A stretch of 64,000 nucleotides of DNA from Clostridiales bacterium (GCA_902363045.1 CABIYX010000012.1:1-64000), one strand, 5' to 3'. Shown: positions 17,442 through 26,680, counted from the first letter of the stretch. Notes: generated by a model not told the origin, from the sequence alone. Made by a program: numbers and translations.

Positions 17442-18508
17442 CCCATCACCGCCGATACGGCCGAGACGATGCTGAACAGCAGCACTAGGGCACAGCTCCC
17501 CGTCATCCCCAGGATCAGGCCAAAGGCCCCGCCCAGGCTGTCCATCAGGCCGCTGAGCCGGGAGCCCGCCACCGTCCCGGTGAGGGCCGCCGCCCCCTTA
17601 TAGGTCAGATAGTGGAGGGCCAGCTGTAAAAACGGCGCCAGGCAGATGGCCAGCACCACCAGCATCCCCACCACTCCCACAGTGCCCCGCAGGACTCCCG
17701 CTCCGGCCAGCACGGTCTCCGCCGCGTCGGACAGGATCCCGCCCACCACGGGGATGGCCCGGGAGATGGTCATTTTCGCCGCCTTTACCGCCGCGGCATC
17801 CGCCGAGCCCGCGATGGCTCCGCTGGCGGTAAGGTAACCCACGAAGGCCAGCAGGCCCGCCGTCAGCAGAAAGACGATGGTTCCCTTGAGCAGGGCGGCC
17901 AGCTTTTTCAGCCCTTCACTGCCCAGAGCGGCGTGGGCGCAGCAGGCCGCGATGTACGCGTACAGCATAGGGACCAGCAGGCCGTCGATCCCCCGGATGA
18001 GCAGGCTGGAGCACAGCACAGTGGCCCCCTGCCGCACCGCCGCGCCGGAGACCCCTCCGGTGGCCGCGGTGAGGGCGGCCATGGCGGGCAGCAGCAGCCC
18101 GGAAAAATCGTCCATTTTGGCGATGGTCTCCCGCCCCAGGCCCACCATCACCGTCATGTCGCTCACCGTCAGGGCAGTGACCGCCAGGGCCCCGGCCAGC
18201 TCCACCGCCTGGAGCCCGCCAGACCGCCCCTCCAGGCAGACGCCCTCTACCAGGCCGCACAGCAGGACCACCGCCATCAGCTTCAGCCCCAGCCGGAGGC
18301 TGCGCCGGACCAGCCCGTCCAGCTGCGCCCCGGCGGCGCTCAAAATGCTCCTTGCCCCGTCCTCCAGGCTGTCCGTCTTCTCCACGCCGTATCCCTCCGC
18401 CTCTTCCAGCAGCTCGTCCACCTGCGGGAAGGAGGGGACCTCCGCCCCGGCGCAGGGTATGGCCAGCAGGGGAAACAGCAGAAGCAGCGTCAAAATCAAC
18501 CGTCTCAT
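17438..18508 (-). CDS. spoIIIAE: Stage III sporulation protein AE
   Basis: A 356-residue polytopic membrane protein of the feeding-tube export apparatus. It has a signal-like N terminus (MRRLILTLLLLFPLLAIPCAG), an acidic linker, then about seven hydrophobic segments. The ATMTISRAIPVVGGILSDAAETVLAGA-type segment (KMTISRAIPVVGG here) is the family hallmark. The start at 18508 overlaps the end of spoIIIAD by four bases. Confidence 0.92.
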   Translation of the reverse strand: MRRLILTLLLLFPLLAIPCAGAEVPSFPQVDELLEEAEGYGVEKTDSLEDGARSILSAAGAQLDGLVRRSLRLGLKLMAVVLLCGLVEGVCLEGRSGGLQAVELAGALAVTALTVSDMTVMVGLGRETIAKMDDFSGLLLPAMAALTAATGGVSGAAVRQGATVLCSSLLIRGIDGLLVPMLYAYIAACCAHAALGSEGLKKLAALLKGTIVFLLTAGLLAFVGYLTASGAIAGSADAAAVKAAKMTISRAIPVVGGILSDAAETVLAGAGVLRGTVGVVGMLVVLAICLAPFLQLALHYLTYKGAAALTGTVAGSRLSGLMDSLGGAFGLILGMTGSCALVLLFSIVSAVSAVMG

Positions 18509-18906
18509 ATCAGCATCTCCGCCATCATCTCCACCACCCCCCGCACCAGCGGCAGGGCCGCCGCCAGCGCCAGCACCGTTCCCGCCGTCTCCACAAAGGA
18601 GGCGATCCCGCCCTCCCCTGCGGAGCGGCACACCTCCGAGGTAAGCTTTGTCACCACCGACAGTACCACCGTCTTGAGCACAGGCTCCACCACACCCCGG
18701 TCCAGTCCGGCCAGCAGGGCCAGATCCTCCATCAGGCGGGCCGTCTCCCGCAGGCCGTCCCACGCCGCCAGAAGGATCCACACCCCAGCGGCCAGGGACA
18801 GCATCAGGGCCAGCTCCGGCGCGCCCCGCCGGAGCACCGCGCCGCACAGGGCGGCGGTCACCGCCACAGCCGCCGCCTTCCCCATCAGCTCCACCGGCTC
18901 CATCAC
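18505..18906 (-). CDS. spoIIIAD: Stage III sporulation protein AD
   Basis: A 133-residue membrane protein with four hydrophobic segments, including the ELALMLSLAAGVWILLAA stretch and the conserved KTVVLSVVTKLTSEVCRSAGE loop of the AC/AD family. It overlaps spoIIIAC by four bases. Either ATG at 18906 or 18903 could be used. Confidence 0.9.
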   Translation of the reverse strand: MMEPVELMGKAAAVAVTAALCGAVLRRGAPELALMLSLAAGVWILLAAWDGLRETARLMEDLALLAGLDRGVVEPVLKTVVLSVVTKLTSEVCRSAGEGGIASFVETAGTVLALAAALPLVRGVVEMMAEMLI

Positions 18907-19097
18907 AGCTGAAACAGGGTCTTGACCAGGGTGAACAGGGCGGCGATCTCCCGCACCACCATCATCAGCACCACCACCAGCCCGGCCAGGGTGGTCATCA
19001 TAGCCTGCTCGTCTCTCCCCGCCCGGCTCAGCACCTGGTTGAGCACTGCCACCAGGATGCCGATGGCCGCGATCTTAAAGATCAGGTCCACGTCCAT
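18903..19097 (-). CDS. spoIIIAC: Stage III sporulation protein AC
   Basis: A 64-residue protein with two membrane helices (LIFKIAAIGILVAVLNQVL and a second from about 33). It is the usual length for AC, related to AD and predicted to form part of the membrane export channel. It follows spoIIIAB by about 30 bases. Confidence 0.9.
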   Translation of the reverse strand: MDVDLIFKIAAIGILVAVLNQVLSRAGRDEQAMMTTLAGLVVVLMMVVREIAALFTLVKTLFQL

Positions 19098-19128
19098 TTG
19101 GCTCCCCCTCTTTCGTAATCATAGCTCC

Positions 19129-19638
19129 TCACAGGAGCAAAATCACAAGAAACGCGCCGCCCGCCAGGCTCAATGTCTGATAGACCCGGCCCATGCGGTC
19201 CCGCTCCTTCTCCGCCCGTTCCCGCTCCCGCTCCAGGGCCTCCTCCGCCCGCTTCAGGGCCTCCCGCTGCCCGTCGGCCTCATAGCGGCCCAGCACCTCA
19301 CCCAGGGGGAGCAGCGCGGCCCGTCCCTCCGGACTCAGTTCCGGCAGCTCCGTGGTCAGCCGCCGCCAGCTGTCCCCGAAGGGGGCACGGTCCAGCTCCC
19401 GGCAGGCCCGGGCGCATTGGGAAAACAGCGCGCTGGCCGGCTCCCGGGTGCGGCCGGACAGGTCCTCCAGCAGCTCCGGCAGGGCGGTCCCCCGCTCCCA
19501 CAGCTCCCGCTCCAGAAGCTCCAGACCGTCGATCACCGCCTCCGCAGCCCGCACCCTGCCTCTCAGCTCCTCCACCGCCCGCCAGCCCGCCCACAGCGCT
19601 CCAAAGGACACCATGGCCGCCCCCAGCGCCCGGATCAC
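19129..19638 (-). CDS. spoIIIAB: Stage III sporulation protein AB
   Basis: A 169-residue protein with a hydrophobic helix at each end and a long, charged helical middle (ALKRAEEALERERERAEKER). It resembles GspF-type assembly proteins. The RVYQTLSLAGGAFLVILLL tail is the family C terminus. The start overlaps spoIIIAA by four bases. Confidence 0.9.
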   Translation of the reverse strand: MIRALGAAMVSFGALWAGWRAVEELRGRVRAAEAVIDGLELLERELWERGTALPELLEDLSGRTREPASALFSQCARACRELDRAPFGDSWRRLTTELPELSPEGRAALLPLGEVLGRYEADGQREALKRAEEALERERERAEKERDRMGRVYQTLSLAGGAFLVILLL

Positions 19639-20558
19639 AGCAGCTCCTCCACTTCGTACCGCCGCCGGTCCCCCTCCCGCCGGATGAGCACCAGCCGCCG
19701 GAACACCCCCGCCGCCATCAGCTCCCGGTACAGGGGGCGCTCCTCCAGGTCCCGGCGGTCCCAGCCGTGGGCGGTGGCCAGCAGGGCCGCTCCGCAGCCC
19801 GCCGCAGAGACCATAGCCCGCACATCCTCCGGGTCGGTGATCTCATCCGCCGCCAGCACCTGGGGATTCATGGAGCGCAGCAGGAGCATCAGGGCCAGCG
19901 CCTTGGGGCAGCCCTCCAGCACATCGGTGCGCCCCCCTACCTCCAGCTGTGGCCGCCCGTTCCACAGGGCGGCCACCTCCCCCCGCTCGTCGGCCACGCC
20001 CACCCGCTGGGGCGCCATGCCATCCCCGTCTGAGGCCGCCCGGATCAGATCCCGGAGCAGCGTGGTCTTGCCCGCCCCCGGGGGCGCCAGGATCAGGGTG
20101 CTGTACAGCGTCCCCTCCCGCCGGACCAGCCTGTCCGACACCGGGCGGGCCGCCCCCACCGCCTGCCGTGCCACCCGGACCGCCGCCGAGGACAGACGGC
20201 GCAGCCCCCGCAGCTCCCCGTCCCGGACCACCGCCGTACCGCACAGCCCCACCCGGTGCCCCCCCTCTATGGTGAGGTAGCCCCGGCGGAGCTGGTCGGC
20301 CACAGTGTGGAAGGAGGCCCGGCTGGCCAGCTCCAGAAGCTGCTCCAGCTCCTGCCCCATCACCGGCTCCCCTCCCAAGGGGCGCTCTCCCTCCGGCAGC
20401 ACCGCCGTCATGGGCCGCCCCCACCGCAGCCGCAGCTCCTCCACCCGGGTCCGCTGCTCCGTTGGGAGGGCCATGGCCTCCTGCCTCAGACGCAGCGGGA
20501 GGACCCGCGCCGCCTGTTCAAATCCTTGGATCTTCTTCTCTTCCATATTTCGTATCAC
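19635..20558 (-). CDS. spoIIIAA: Stage III sporulation protein AA (AAA+ ATPase)
   Basis: The ATPase thought to power the SpoIIIA secretion complex from the mother-cell cytoplasm. Up to 307 residues. The Walker A loop is APPGAGKTTLLRDLIRAAS (about 163), and Walker B is LAADEITD (about 240). GHRVGLCGTAV before Walker A is a family signature. Two starts are possible: GTG at 20558, with AAAGG just upstream, or ATG at 20546, with no clear site. It is first in the operon, behind a possible sigma-E promoter. Confidence 0.92.
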   Translation of the reverse strand: MIRNMEEKKIQGFEQAARVLPLRLRQEAMALPTEQRTRVEELRLRWGRPMTAVLPEGERPLGGEPVMGQELEQLLELASRASFHTVADQLRRGYLTIEGGHRVGLCGTAVVRDGELRGLRRLSSAAVRVARQAVGAARPVSDRLVRREGTLYSTLILAPPGAGKTTLLRDLIRAASDGDGMAPQRVGVADERGEVAALWNGRPQLEVGGRTDVLEGCPKALALMLLLRSMNPQVLAADEITDPEDVRAMVSAAGCGAALLATAHGWDRRDLEERPLYRELMAAGVFRRLVLIRREGDRRRYEVEELL

Positions 20559-20573
20559 CGGCCTTTGCCCTAC

Positions 20574-20600
20574 ATCCTATGTGGACAGGCCGTTGGATAT
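20574..20600 (-). promoter_or_regulatory. Possible sigma-E promoter of the spoIIIA operon
   Basis: On the minus strand, ATA (plus 20598-20600) and CATAGGAT (plus 20574-20581) are separated by 16 bases, near the Bacillus sigma-E pattern of ATA, 16-18 bases and CATACAAT. The known mother-cell control of spoIIIA supports it. Confidence 0.5.
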
Positions 20601-20648
20601 GACTCCCTCGCTCCGCCCTCTTTTTGTGATATTTTTCGCACATCCTTC

Positions 20649-20677
20649 TTGACAAGTATCTCCTGATGTGATATATT
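20649..20677 (+). promoter_or_regulatory. Sigma-A promoter of the DUF3796/XRE operon
   Basis: TTGACA and TATATT with a 17-base spacer. The -10 box lies inside the left arm of a large inverted repeat. Confidence 0.8.
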
Positions 20678-20711
20678 TCGCTTATCAAATGCGAGAAATA
20701 TATCGCATCAG
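20663..20711. promoter_or_regulatory. Inverted-repeat operator over the -10 box
   Basis: Two 19-base arms (20663-20681 and 20693-20711), CTGATGYGATATATTTCKC and its complement, match at 17 of 19 positions across an 11-base spacer. The left arm covers the -10 box and the right arm ends at the AAAGGAG ribosome binding site. It is a likely site for the XRE protein encoded two genes on, or a leader hairpin. Confidence 0.6.
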
Positions 20712-20726
20712 AAAGGAGACCTCCGC

Positions 20727-21080
20727 ATGAAGCACCCGTTCAACTGCATGGGCCTGCTGGCCCTCCCCGCTCTGGCGTCCCTGCTCTTCCTGCCGACCGG
20801 AGACCCGGCTTTCCTGGGATTTTTGGGTTTTCTGGTCTTTCTCCGCTATTTCTGGGTCAATCCTGACGAGCTGTTCCTCCTCACGCTCCGCCAGGCGGCC
20901 ACCGCCGCCTTTGTGGCGGAATGTACCCTGCTTGGCCCCCTGCTGCTGTTCTTCCATTTCCTGTCCCCGGACCGCAGCCCCATGCCCCAGGCGCTGGGAC
21001 TGAGCTTTGGCCTGTCCATCATCCTCTTCTGCCTGTACCACAGCTGGCTGGAGTGGAAGGAGGCCCGGGGAAGCCTATGA
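20727..21080 (+). CDS. DUF3796-like small membrane protein
   Basis: A 117-residue protein with about four membrane segments; the FLGFLGFLVFLRYFW run is typical of the DUF3796 proteins that precede small XRE regulators in many Firmicutes. Function is unknown; the recurring pairing suggests that membrane protein and regulator act together. It has an AAAGGAG site and ends overlapping the XRE gene as ATGA, so the two are translationally coupled. Confidence 0.7.
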   Translation: MKHPFNCMGLLALPALASLLFLPTGDPAFLGFLGFLVFLRYFWVNPDELFLLTLRQAATAAFVAECTLLGPLLLFFHFLSPDRSPMPQALGLSFGLSIILFCLYHSWLEWKEARGSL

Positions 21081-21274
21081 GCCTGACCACAAAGCTTCGG
21101 GAGTACCGGGCCCGGGACAAGCTGAGCCAGGAGGAGCTGGCCCAAAAGGTGGGAGTCCGGCGGGAGACCATTGGAAATCTGGAAAACGGGAGGTACAACC
21201 CCTCCCTCAAGCTGGCCATGGACATCGCCAATGTGTTCGGCTGTACGGTGGAGGAGCTGTTTCAATTCCACTGA
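21077..21274 (+). CDS. XRE-family transcriptional regulator (minimal)
   Basis: A 65-residue protein that is little more than one Cro/CI-type helix-turn-helix domain: KLREYRARDKLSQEELAQKVGV, then the recognition helix region RRETIGNLENGRYNPSLKLA, ending CTVEELFQFH. It lacks an effector domain. It overlaps the DUF3796 gene by four bases. Autoregulation through the 19-base inverted repeat at the promoter is inferred. Confidence 0.88.
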   Translation: MSLTTKLREYRARDKLSQEELAQKVGVRRETIGNLENGRYNPSLKLAMDIANVFGCTVEELFQFH

Positions 21275-21305
21275 CAGAGCGGCGGCGCAAGCCAACTCCG
21301 CATAC

Positions 21306-21349
21306 AAAATGAGCCGGGCGTCTGCTGATGCAGGCGTCCGGCTCATTTT
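21306..21349. terminator. Bidirectional terminator between XRE and Asp23 genes
   Basis: Stem AAAATGAGCCGGGCG-TCTGC with its complement, bearing an A-run on one side and a T-run on the other, between convergent genes. Confidence 0.8.
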
Positions 21350-21360
21350 CTTATTTGCGA

Positions 21361-21741
21361 TCAGGCCTTGGCTGCGGCGGGGAAGGTGATCCCGCCCACG
21401 TTGACGTTCACGGCGGCGATCTCCAGGCCGGTCATGGACTCCACGGCGGTTTTCACCGCGTCCTGCACCGCCTTGCCCACCTCGGGGATGGTGTGGCCAT
21501 AGGCCACCAGAATGGACAGCTCGGCAGTCACCGTCTCATCCGTCATCTGGATGTGGACGCCCTTCGCCAGCGTCTTTTTGCCCAGCAGCTCGGCAATGTC
21601 GCTGCCCAGGTTGGCGGCCAGACCGCTGACCCCCTCCACCTCCAGGGTGGCGGCGGCGGCAATGCCGGCCAGCACTTCTTCAGAAATATGGATATTGCCC
21701 AGCTCGTCAGAGCGGGAGACATAGTCCTTGTTCTCACTCAC
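21361..21741 (-). CDS. Asp23/Gls24 family envelope stress protein
   Basis: A 126-residue cytosolic protein of the Asp23/Gls24 family, often membrane-associated and linked to alkaline and envelope stress in Gram-positive bacteria. The core GNIHISEEVLAGIAAAATLEVEGVSGLA and the MTGLEIAAVNVNVGGITF end are diagnostic. It is monocistronic, with its own promoter and terminator. Confidence 0.9.
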   Translation of the reverse strand: MSENKDYVSRSDELGNIHISEEVLAGIAAAATLEVEGVSGLAANLGSDIAELLGKKTLAKGVHIQMTDETVTAELSILVAYGHTIPEVGKAVQDAVKTAVESMTGLEIAAVNVNVGGITFPAAAKA

Positions 21742-21795
21742 GGATGGTCACGCTCCTTATAATACGTTACGATTCCTGCTCGGGTATTTTTTGTT

Positions 21796-21824
21796 ATTGT
21801 ACCACGCAAACAGGGATTTGACAA
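21796..21824 (-). promoter_or_regulatory. Sigma-A promoter of the Asp23 gene
   Basis: Minus-strand TTGTCA and TACAAT with a 17-base spacer. A divergent TATAAT at 21895-21900 probably serves the M16 operon; otherwise the 334-base gap holds only the M16 leader. Confidence 0.7.
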
Positions 21825-22075
21825 CCGAAACCTGAAAAAGTCCGGGACTGGCGGCGGGTCCCGCCGAAGTCTTTGCTTTTTCTGAAATACATGGTATAAT
21901 ATCTGCCATCGCGGCTGCGATGGCCTGCTGTCCAGTCCCGGCCCGCGGACCGGAGCGCCCATCAGAAGCTCCGCCCGCGCCAAACCGGAGGGCCGGTCGC
22001 ATGAGACCGCCTTCTCCGGTCCATGCTAGGAGCAAGCGCCGACACGGGGAGCGCCCCGAAGAAAGGAAAACGCCG

Positions 22076-23359
22076 ATGACTCAGGTAACACGACGGGAAC
22101 TGATGCCCGGTGTGTGGCTGCGCGCCATCCACACCGATAAATTCAAAAGCTCCTATTTGGGGCTGACCATGCTGACGCCGCTGGAGCGGGAGACCGCGGC
22201 GGCCAACGCCCTGATCCCTGCGGTGCTCCGCCGGGGCACCGCCTCTCACCCGGATCTGGAGGCCCTCTCCGCCGCTCTGGACGAGCTGTATGGCGGGGCC
22301 ATCGAGCCGGTGGTCCGCAAAAAGGGAGAGACCCAGTGCGTGGGCTTTGTGGCCAGCTTTCTGGATGACGCGTATGCTCTGGAGGGGGAGCCCATTCTGG
22401 AGCCCGCCGCCGCCCTGCTGGGCGAGCTGCTCCTCTCCCCCCGGACCGAGGGAGAAGGCTTCCTGCCCGACTATGTCCGGCAGGAGCAAAACAATCTGAT
22501 CGACCGGATCCGGGCCCAGGTGAACGACAAGCGCCGCTACGCCAGCGCCCGTCTGTGCCAGCTGATGTGCCGGGAGGAGGCCTTCGGCGTGGACAAGCTG
22601 GGGGATGAGTCCCACGCCGCCGCCATCACCCCGGAGAGCCTGTGGGCCCGGTATCAGCAGCTGCTCCGCACAGCGGAGATCGAGGTATACTACTGCGGCT
22701 CCGCCCAGCCGGAGCGGGCCGCCCGGGCGCTGACCGCCGCCCTGTCCGGGCTGTCCCGGGAGGAGGAACGCCTGGAGCCCGAGTGCGAGGTTCGCCTCCA
22801 CGCCGGACCGGAGCCCCAGCTGGTGGAGGAGCGCCTGGAGGTATCCCAGGGCAAGCTGGCCCTGGGCTTCCGCACCGGCGGCATCACCTGCTGGGAGGAG
22901 GAGTACCCCGCCCTGGTGCTGTGCAACGCTATCTTCGGCGGGACGCCCCTGTCCAAGCTGTTTTTGAATGTGCGGGAGAAGCTGTCCCTCTGCTACTACG
23001 CCAGCTCCGTGCTGGAGAAGATGAAGGGGCTGGTGCTGGTGTCCTCCGGCATTGAATTTGACAAGTACCAGCAGGCCAAGGATGAGATCCTGGCCCAGCT
23101 GGAGGCCATCCGCCGGGGCGAGATCGAGGACTGGGAGCTGGAGGGAGCCCGCCGCACCCTGATCAGCGGCCATCTGTCCACCCTGGACGACCAGGGGCGG
23201 CTGGAGGAATTCTGGCTGGGCCAGGCGGCCGCCGGTCTGGACACCGGCGTGGAGGAGCTGGCCGGACGCCTGGCCTCCGTCACCCGGGAGCAGGTGGCCG
23301 CGGCCGCCCGGAGGCTGGAGCTGGACACCGTGTATTTTCTGAAGGGACAGGAGGACTGA
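22076..23359 (+). CDS. yfmF: M16-family protein lacking the zinc motif (YfmF type)
   Basis: A 427-residue member of the insulinase/processing-peptidase fold. The inverted zinc motif HxxEH expected in the N-terminal domain is absent (the region reads SHPDLEALSAALDELYGG), so it is probably a non-catalytic partner. The C-terminal half has NAIFGGTPLSKLFLNVREKLSLCYYASS, the typical substrate-binding stretch. It is paired with a catalytic M16 gene four bases downstream. In Bacillus, YfmF and YfmH are linked to 5-aminopentanol modification of elongation factor P; transfer of that role is inference. GAAAGGA lies eight bases before the ATG. Confidence 0.85.
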   Translation: MTQVTRRELMPGVWLRAIHTDKFKSSYLGLTMLTPLERETAAANALIPAVLRRGTASHPDLEALSAALDELYGGAIEPVVRKKGETQCVGFVASFLDDAYALEGEPILEPAAALLGELLLSPRTEGEGFLPDYVRQEQNNLIDRIRAQVNDKRRYASARLCQLMCREEAFGVDKLGDESHAAAITPESLWARYQQLLRTAEIEVYYCGSAQPERAARALTAALSGLSREEERLEPECEVRLHAGPEPQLVEERLEVSQGKLALGFRTGGITCWEEEYPALVLCNAIFGGTPLSKLFLNVREKLSLCYYASSVLEKMKGLVLVSSGIEFDKYQQAKDEILAQLEAIRRGEIEDWELEGARRTLISGHLSTLDDQGRLEEFWLGQAAAGLDTGVEELAGRLASVTREQVAAAARRLELDTVYFLKGQED

Positions 23360-23363
23360 GGCC

Positions 23364-24647
23364 ATGGAGCAGATCAGATTTGAGCGGATCGGGGAGGAGA
23401 TGTTCCACCAGGTCCTGGACAACGGGCTGAATGTGTTCGTCTTCCCCAAGCCGGACTTTCAAAAGAAGTACGCCTTCTTCGCCACCAGCTACGGCGGGAT
23501 GGACCTGCGCTTCCGGCTGAACGGGACCTGGCATGACACCCCCGCCGGAGTGGCCCACTACTTGGAGCACAAGATGTTCGACACCAGAGAGGGCAACGCG
23601 CTCCAGCAGCTGACGGCCAACGGGGCCTCCCCCAACGCCTTTACCAGCAACGCCATCACCGGCTATTATTTTGAGTCCACCGAGCATTTTGAGGAGAACC
23701 TTCGGACCCTGCTCTCCTTCGTCTCCATCCCCTATTTCACCCGGGAGAGCGTGGAAAAGGAGCGTGGGATCATCGGCCAGGAGATCGGCATGATCGAGGA
23801 CGACCCCAACTGGAAGGTGTTCGTCAACCTGCTGGGCGCCCTGTATGAGCATCACCCCATCCGCACCAGCGTGGCCGGCTCTGTGGAGTCCATCTCCCAC
23901 ATCACAGAGGAGACCCTGTACGCCTGCCACAAGGCGTTCTATGACCCGGCCAACATGGTGCTGTGCGCGGCGGGGGATCTGGATCCCCAGGAGGTGTGCC
24001 GCCTGGCACGGGAGGTCCTCCCTGCCCAGGCAGGCCCCATCGCGGAAAAGGACTACGGCCCCGAAGAGCCCCCCAGGGCGGCCCGGAGCCTGGCAGAGGA
24101 GCGCATGGCGGTGTCCTGCCCCATCTTCCAGCTGGGCTGCAAGGGGGACGCTCCAGAGCGGGGAGAGGCCGGACTGCGGCAGGAGCTGCTGGGCGACCTG
24201 GCCTGCGAGGTCCTGCTGGGCACCTCCACCCCCCTGTACGCCCGGCTGTATCGGGAGGGGCTGGTGAACCGTGGCTTCAGCTATGGCTATGACAGCGTAC
24301 CCGGCGCGGCCTTTCTGGCCGCAGGGGGCGAATCCCGGGACCCGGAGGCCGTCCGGGACGCGGTGGCGGCGGAGGCTGCCCGCATCGCCCGGGAGGGTGT
24401 GGACCCCGCTCTATGGGAGCGGGTGAAGAAGGGGGTCTACGGCAGCCGGGTGCGCAGCCTCAACTCCTTTGAGACCCTGTGCATCGGACAGGCCCAGAGT
24501 TTCTTTGCCGGCAGCTGCCTGCTCCACTTCCCGGAGGTGTTCCGCCAGATCACCCGTGAGGATGTGGAGGCGCTGATCGCCCGCTGGGTGGTCCCGGAGC
24601 GTCTTGCCCTCTCGGTCGTCCGGCCCGGAGAGGGGGCGCCGGTATGA
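23364..24647 (+). CDS. yfmH: M16-family zinc peptidase (YfmH type)
   Basis: A 427-residue M16 metallopeptidase. The inverted zinc motif is HYLEH within GVAHYLEHKMFDTREGNA (about 70), and the downstream glutamate lies in the ERGIIGQEIGMIEDDPNW stretch (about 135-150). The second domain keeps the core fold. It starts four bases after the non-catalytic partner, so the two probably form a heterodimer, and it overlaps lgt by four bases. The proposed role, as for Bacillus YfmH, is in elongation factor P modification. Confidence 0.87.
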   Translation: MEQIRFERIGEEMFHQVLDNGLNVFVFPKPDFQKKYAFFATSYGGMDLRFRLNGTWHDTPAGVAHYLEHKMFDTREGNALQQLTANGASPNAFTSNAITGYYFESTEHFEENLRTLLSFVSIPYFTRESVEKERGIIGQEIGMIEDDPNWKVFVNLLGALYEHHPIRTSVAGSVESISHITEETLYACHKAFYDPANMVLCAAGDLDPQEVCRLAREVLPAQAGPIAEKDYGPEEPPRAARSLAEERMAVSCPIFQLGCKGDAPERGEAGLRQELLGDLACEVLLGTSTPLYARLYREGLVNRGFSYGYDSVPGAAFLAAGGESRDPEAVRDAVAAEAARIAREGVDPALWERVKKGVYGSRVRSLNSFETLCIGQAQSFFAGSCLLHFPEVFRQITREDVEALIARWVVPERLALSVVRPGEGAPV

Positions 24648-25609
24648 TCCATGTCGTCACGTTTCCCGGCCTGGGGCTGGAGTTTACCCTGAACCGGGTG
24701 GCCTTCCACCTGTTTGGACGGCCGATCTTCTGGTATGGCATCATCATCGCCTCCGGGATGCTGCTGGCGGTCTATCTCTGCTCCCGGTGGGCGCCGCGTT
24801 TCGGCATCGTGCCCGACCACATTCTGGACATGATGTTTTTTGCTGTCCCGGCAGCCCTGGTATCGGTCCGGGCCTATTATGTGATTTTCAATCTGGATCT
24901 GTACCGGTGTGGAGATGGCTCGCTGGACTGGGGGGCCATCCTTCGGTACAGCGATGGCGGACTTGCCATCTATGGGGCTATCATCTCCTCGGTCATCGTG
25001 CTGCTGATCTTCTGCAAGGTCCGAAAGGTCAGCTTCCTGGCCTTCGCTGATTTGGGGGTACACGGTCTGTTCATCGGCCAGTTCATCGGCCGGTGGGGCA
25101 ATTTTATGAATGTAGAGGCCTTCGGCGGCACCACCACGCTGCCCTGGAGGATGTGCGGGCCGTCCATCGCCGAGTACCTGCTCCAGTCCGGCTATGTGGA
25201 TCAGGCCGGGTACGAGGCCGTCCTCAGCGGAGCATTGGGGGTACATCCCACATTTTTCTACGAATCCATGTGGAACCTGGCGGGCCTGTTTTTGGTCTAC
25301 CAGCTGGGAAAGCGGTGGCGGAAATATGATGGCGAGTGCTTCTTGTTCTATCTGTGCTGGTACGGTCTGGGCCGTGCCTGGATCGAGGGCCTTCGGACCG
25401 ACAGCCTGTACTTCTTTGGGCTGGAGCTGTTCGGAATGCCCATCCGGGTGTCTCAGATGGTGGCGGCGGCGTGCTTCCTGATTGCGGGCGCGCTCCTGCT
25501 GTACCAGCGCTTCCGCCCCCACGACCCGGCACAGCTGTATGTGAACCGCCTCAGGATACAAGCGGCCACTCAGGAAACAGAGAAACAAGAGACAAAGAAG
25601 GAGGAGTGA
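24644..25609 (+). CDS. lgt: Prolipoprotein diacylglyceryl transferase
   Basis: Membrane enzyme that moves diacylglycerol from phosphatidylglycerol to the lipobox cysteine, the first step of lipoprotein maturation. It has 321 residues and about seven membrane segments. The family signature appears as [19 protein letters not shown] (usually GRxGNFxNxE), and [12 protein letters not shown] matches the conserved HPTxLYE segment. It has a charged tail. The start overlaps the M16 gene, and folD follows two bases after the stop. Confidence 0.93.
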   Translation: MIHVVTFPGLGLEFTLNRVAFHLFGRPIFWYGIIIASGMLLAVYLCSRWAPRFGIVPDHILDMMFFAVPAALVSVRAYYVIFNLDLYRCGDGSLDWGAILRYSDGGLAIYGAIISSVIVLLIFCKVRKVSFLAFADLGVHGLFIGQFIGRWGNFMNVEAFGGTTTLPWRMCGPSIAEYLLQSGYVDQAGYEAVLSGALGVHPTFFYESMWNLAGLFLVYQLGKRWRKYDGECFLFYLCWYGLGRAWIEGLRTDSLYFFGLELFGMPIRVSQMVAAACFLIAGALLLYQRFRPHDPAQLYVNRLRIQAATQETEKQETKKEE

Positions 25610-25611
25610 CC

Positions 25612-26457
25612 ATGGCGGCGACGATCATGGACGGAAAGGCCCTGGCGGCCAAGGTGAAGGAGGAGGTCCGGGAACAGACGTCCAAAATGGAGCGCAAGCC
25701 CGGTCTGGCCGTGGTATTGGTGGGGGATGACCCCGCCTCCCGGGTCTATGTCAACGGGAAAAGGCGGGACTGCGGCGAGTGCGGCATTTACAGCGAGGAG
25801 TACGCCCTCCCGGCGGAGACCAGCCAGCAGGAGCTGCTGGAGCTGGTGGAGACCCTGAACGGGCGGGAGGACATTGACGGGATCCTGGTCCAGCTGCCTC
25901 TGCCCAGACACCTGGACGAGAAGGCTGTCCTGCTGGCCATCCGGCCGGACAAGGACGTGGACTGCTTCCACCCCTTCAACGTGGGGCAGCTGATGATCGG
26001 CGAGGCATACCTCCGGCCCTGTACCCCGGCTGGCATCATGCGGATGCTGAAGGAGTACGGGATCGATCCCGAGGGAAAGCACTGCGTCATCGTAGGCCGC
26101 TCCAATATCGTGGGCAAGCCCCAGGCCATGCTGATGCTGCAGGAGAACGCCACTGTAACGGTGTGCCACACCAGGACACGGGATCTGAAGGCCGAGTGCC
26201 TCAAGGCGGACATCCTGGTGGCCGCCGCCGGGCGGGCGGGCCTGATCTCCGGCGACATGGTGAAGGAGGGGGCCGTGGTCGTGGACGTGGCCATGAACCG
26301 CAGCGAGGCCGGAAAGCTGTGCGGCGACGTGGTCTATGACGAGGCGGCGGAGCGCGCCTCCTATATCACCCCGGTGCCCGGCGGCGTGGGCCCCATGACC
26401 CGGGCGATGCTGATGGAGAACACCCTCCGCGCGGCATGGCAGCACGGGAAGCGGTGA
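25612..26457 (+). CDS. folD: Bifunctional methylenetetrahydrofolate dehydrogenase/cyclohydrolase
   Basis: Interconverts 5,10-methylene- and 10-formyl-tetrahydrofolate. It has 281 residues. The N-terminal domain has [16 protein letters not shown] (usually YVxxKxxxxxxxG, with catalytic lysine), [12 protein letters not shown] and [14 protein letters not shown]. The NAD(P) domain has [17 protein letters not shown], then the C-terminal [20 protein letters not shown] precedes the ATG. It is the last gene of the M16-lgt-folD unit. Confidence 0.96.
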   Translation: MAATIMDGKALAAKVKEEVREQTSKMERKPGLAVVLVGDDPASRVYVNGKRRDCGECGIYSEEYALPAETSQQELLELVETLNGREDIDGILVQLPLPRHLDEKAVLLAIRPDKDVDCFHPFNVGQLMIGEAYLRPCTPAGIMRMLKEYGIDPEGKHCVIVGRSNIVGKPQAMLMLQENATVTVCHTRTRDLKAECLKADILVAAAGRAGLISGDMVKEGAVVVDVAMNRSEAGKLCGDVVYDEAAERASYITPVPGGVGPMTRAMLMENTLRAAWQHGKR

Positions 26458-26494
26458 GCCGGAGCCCGGCGCTTCGCCGGCGAACGCGGGCATA

Positions 26495-26528
26495 AAAAAG
26501 CGCCCGGTGGGAGAACCGGACGCCTTTT
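26495..26528 (+). terminator. Terminator of folD
   Basis: AAAAGCG-CCGGT stem with ACCGG-CGCCTTTT, one bulged base on each side, followed by a short T-run. Confidence 0.65.
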
Positions 26529-26680
26529 GTGTGGAAGAACCGGCCGTGCAGCACAACCAGTCCGCTGTTTAATATATCGGCTTCCGGCAAAAAAGTCAAC
26601 TCAATTTCCGTAAAGATCCAGTCAATTTTCTCAGCACCCGTTCAACCGGGCAGGCGGCAGGAAATTTTCTTTTTCCCCTC

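Noticed and set aside
21962-23449. Long minus-strand reading frame opposite the M16 gene
   Set aside because: Biased Leu/Gln/Gly composition with no domain; the plus strand carries a recognisable M16 protein.
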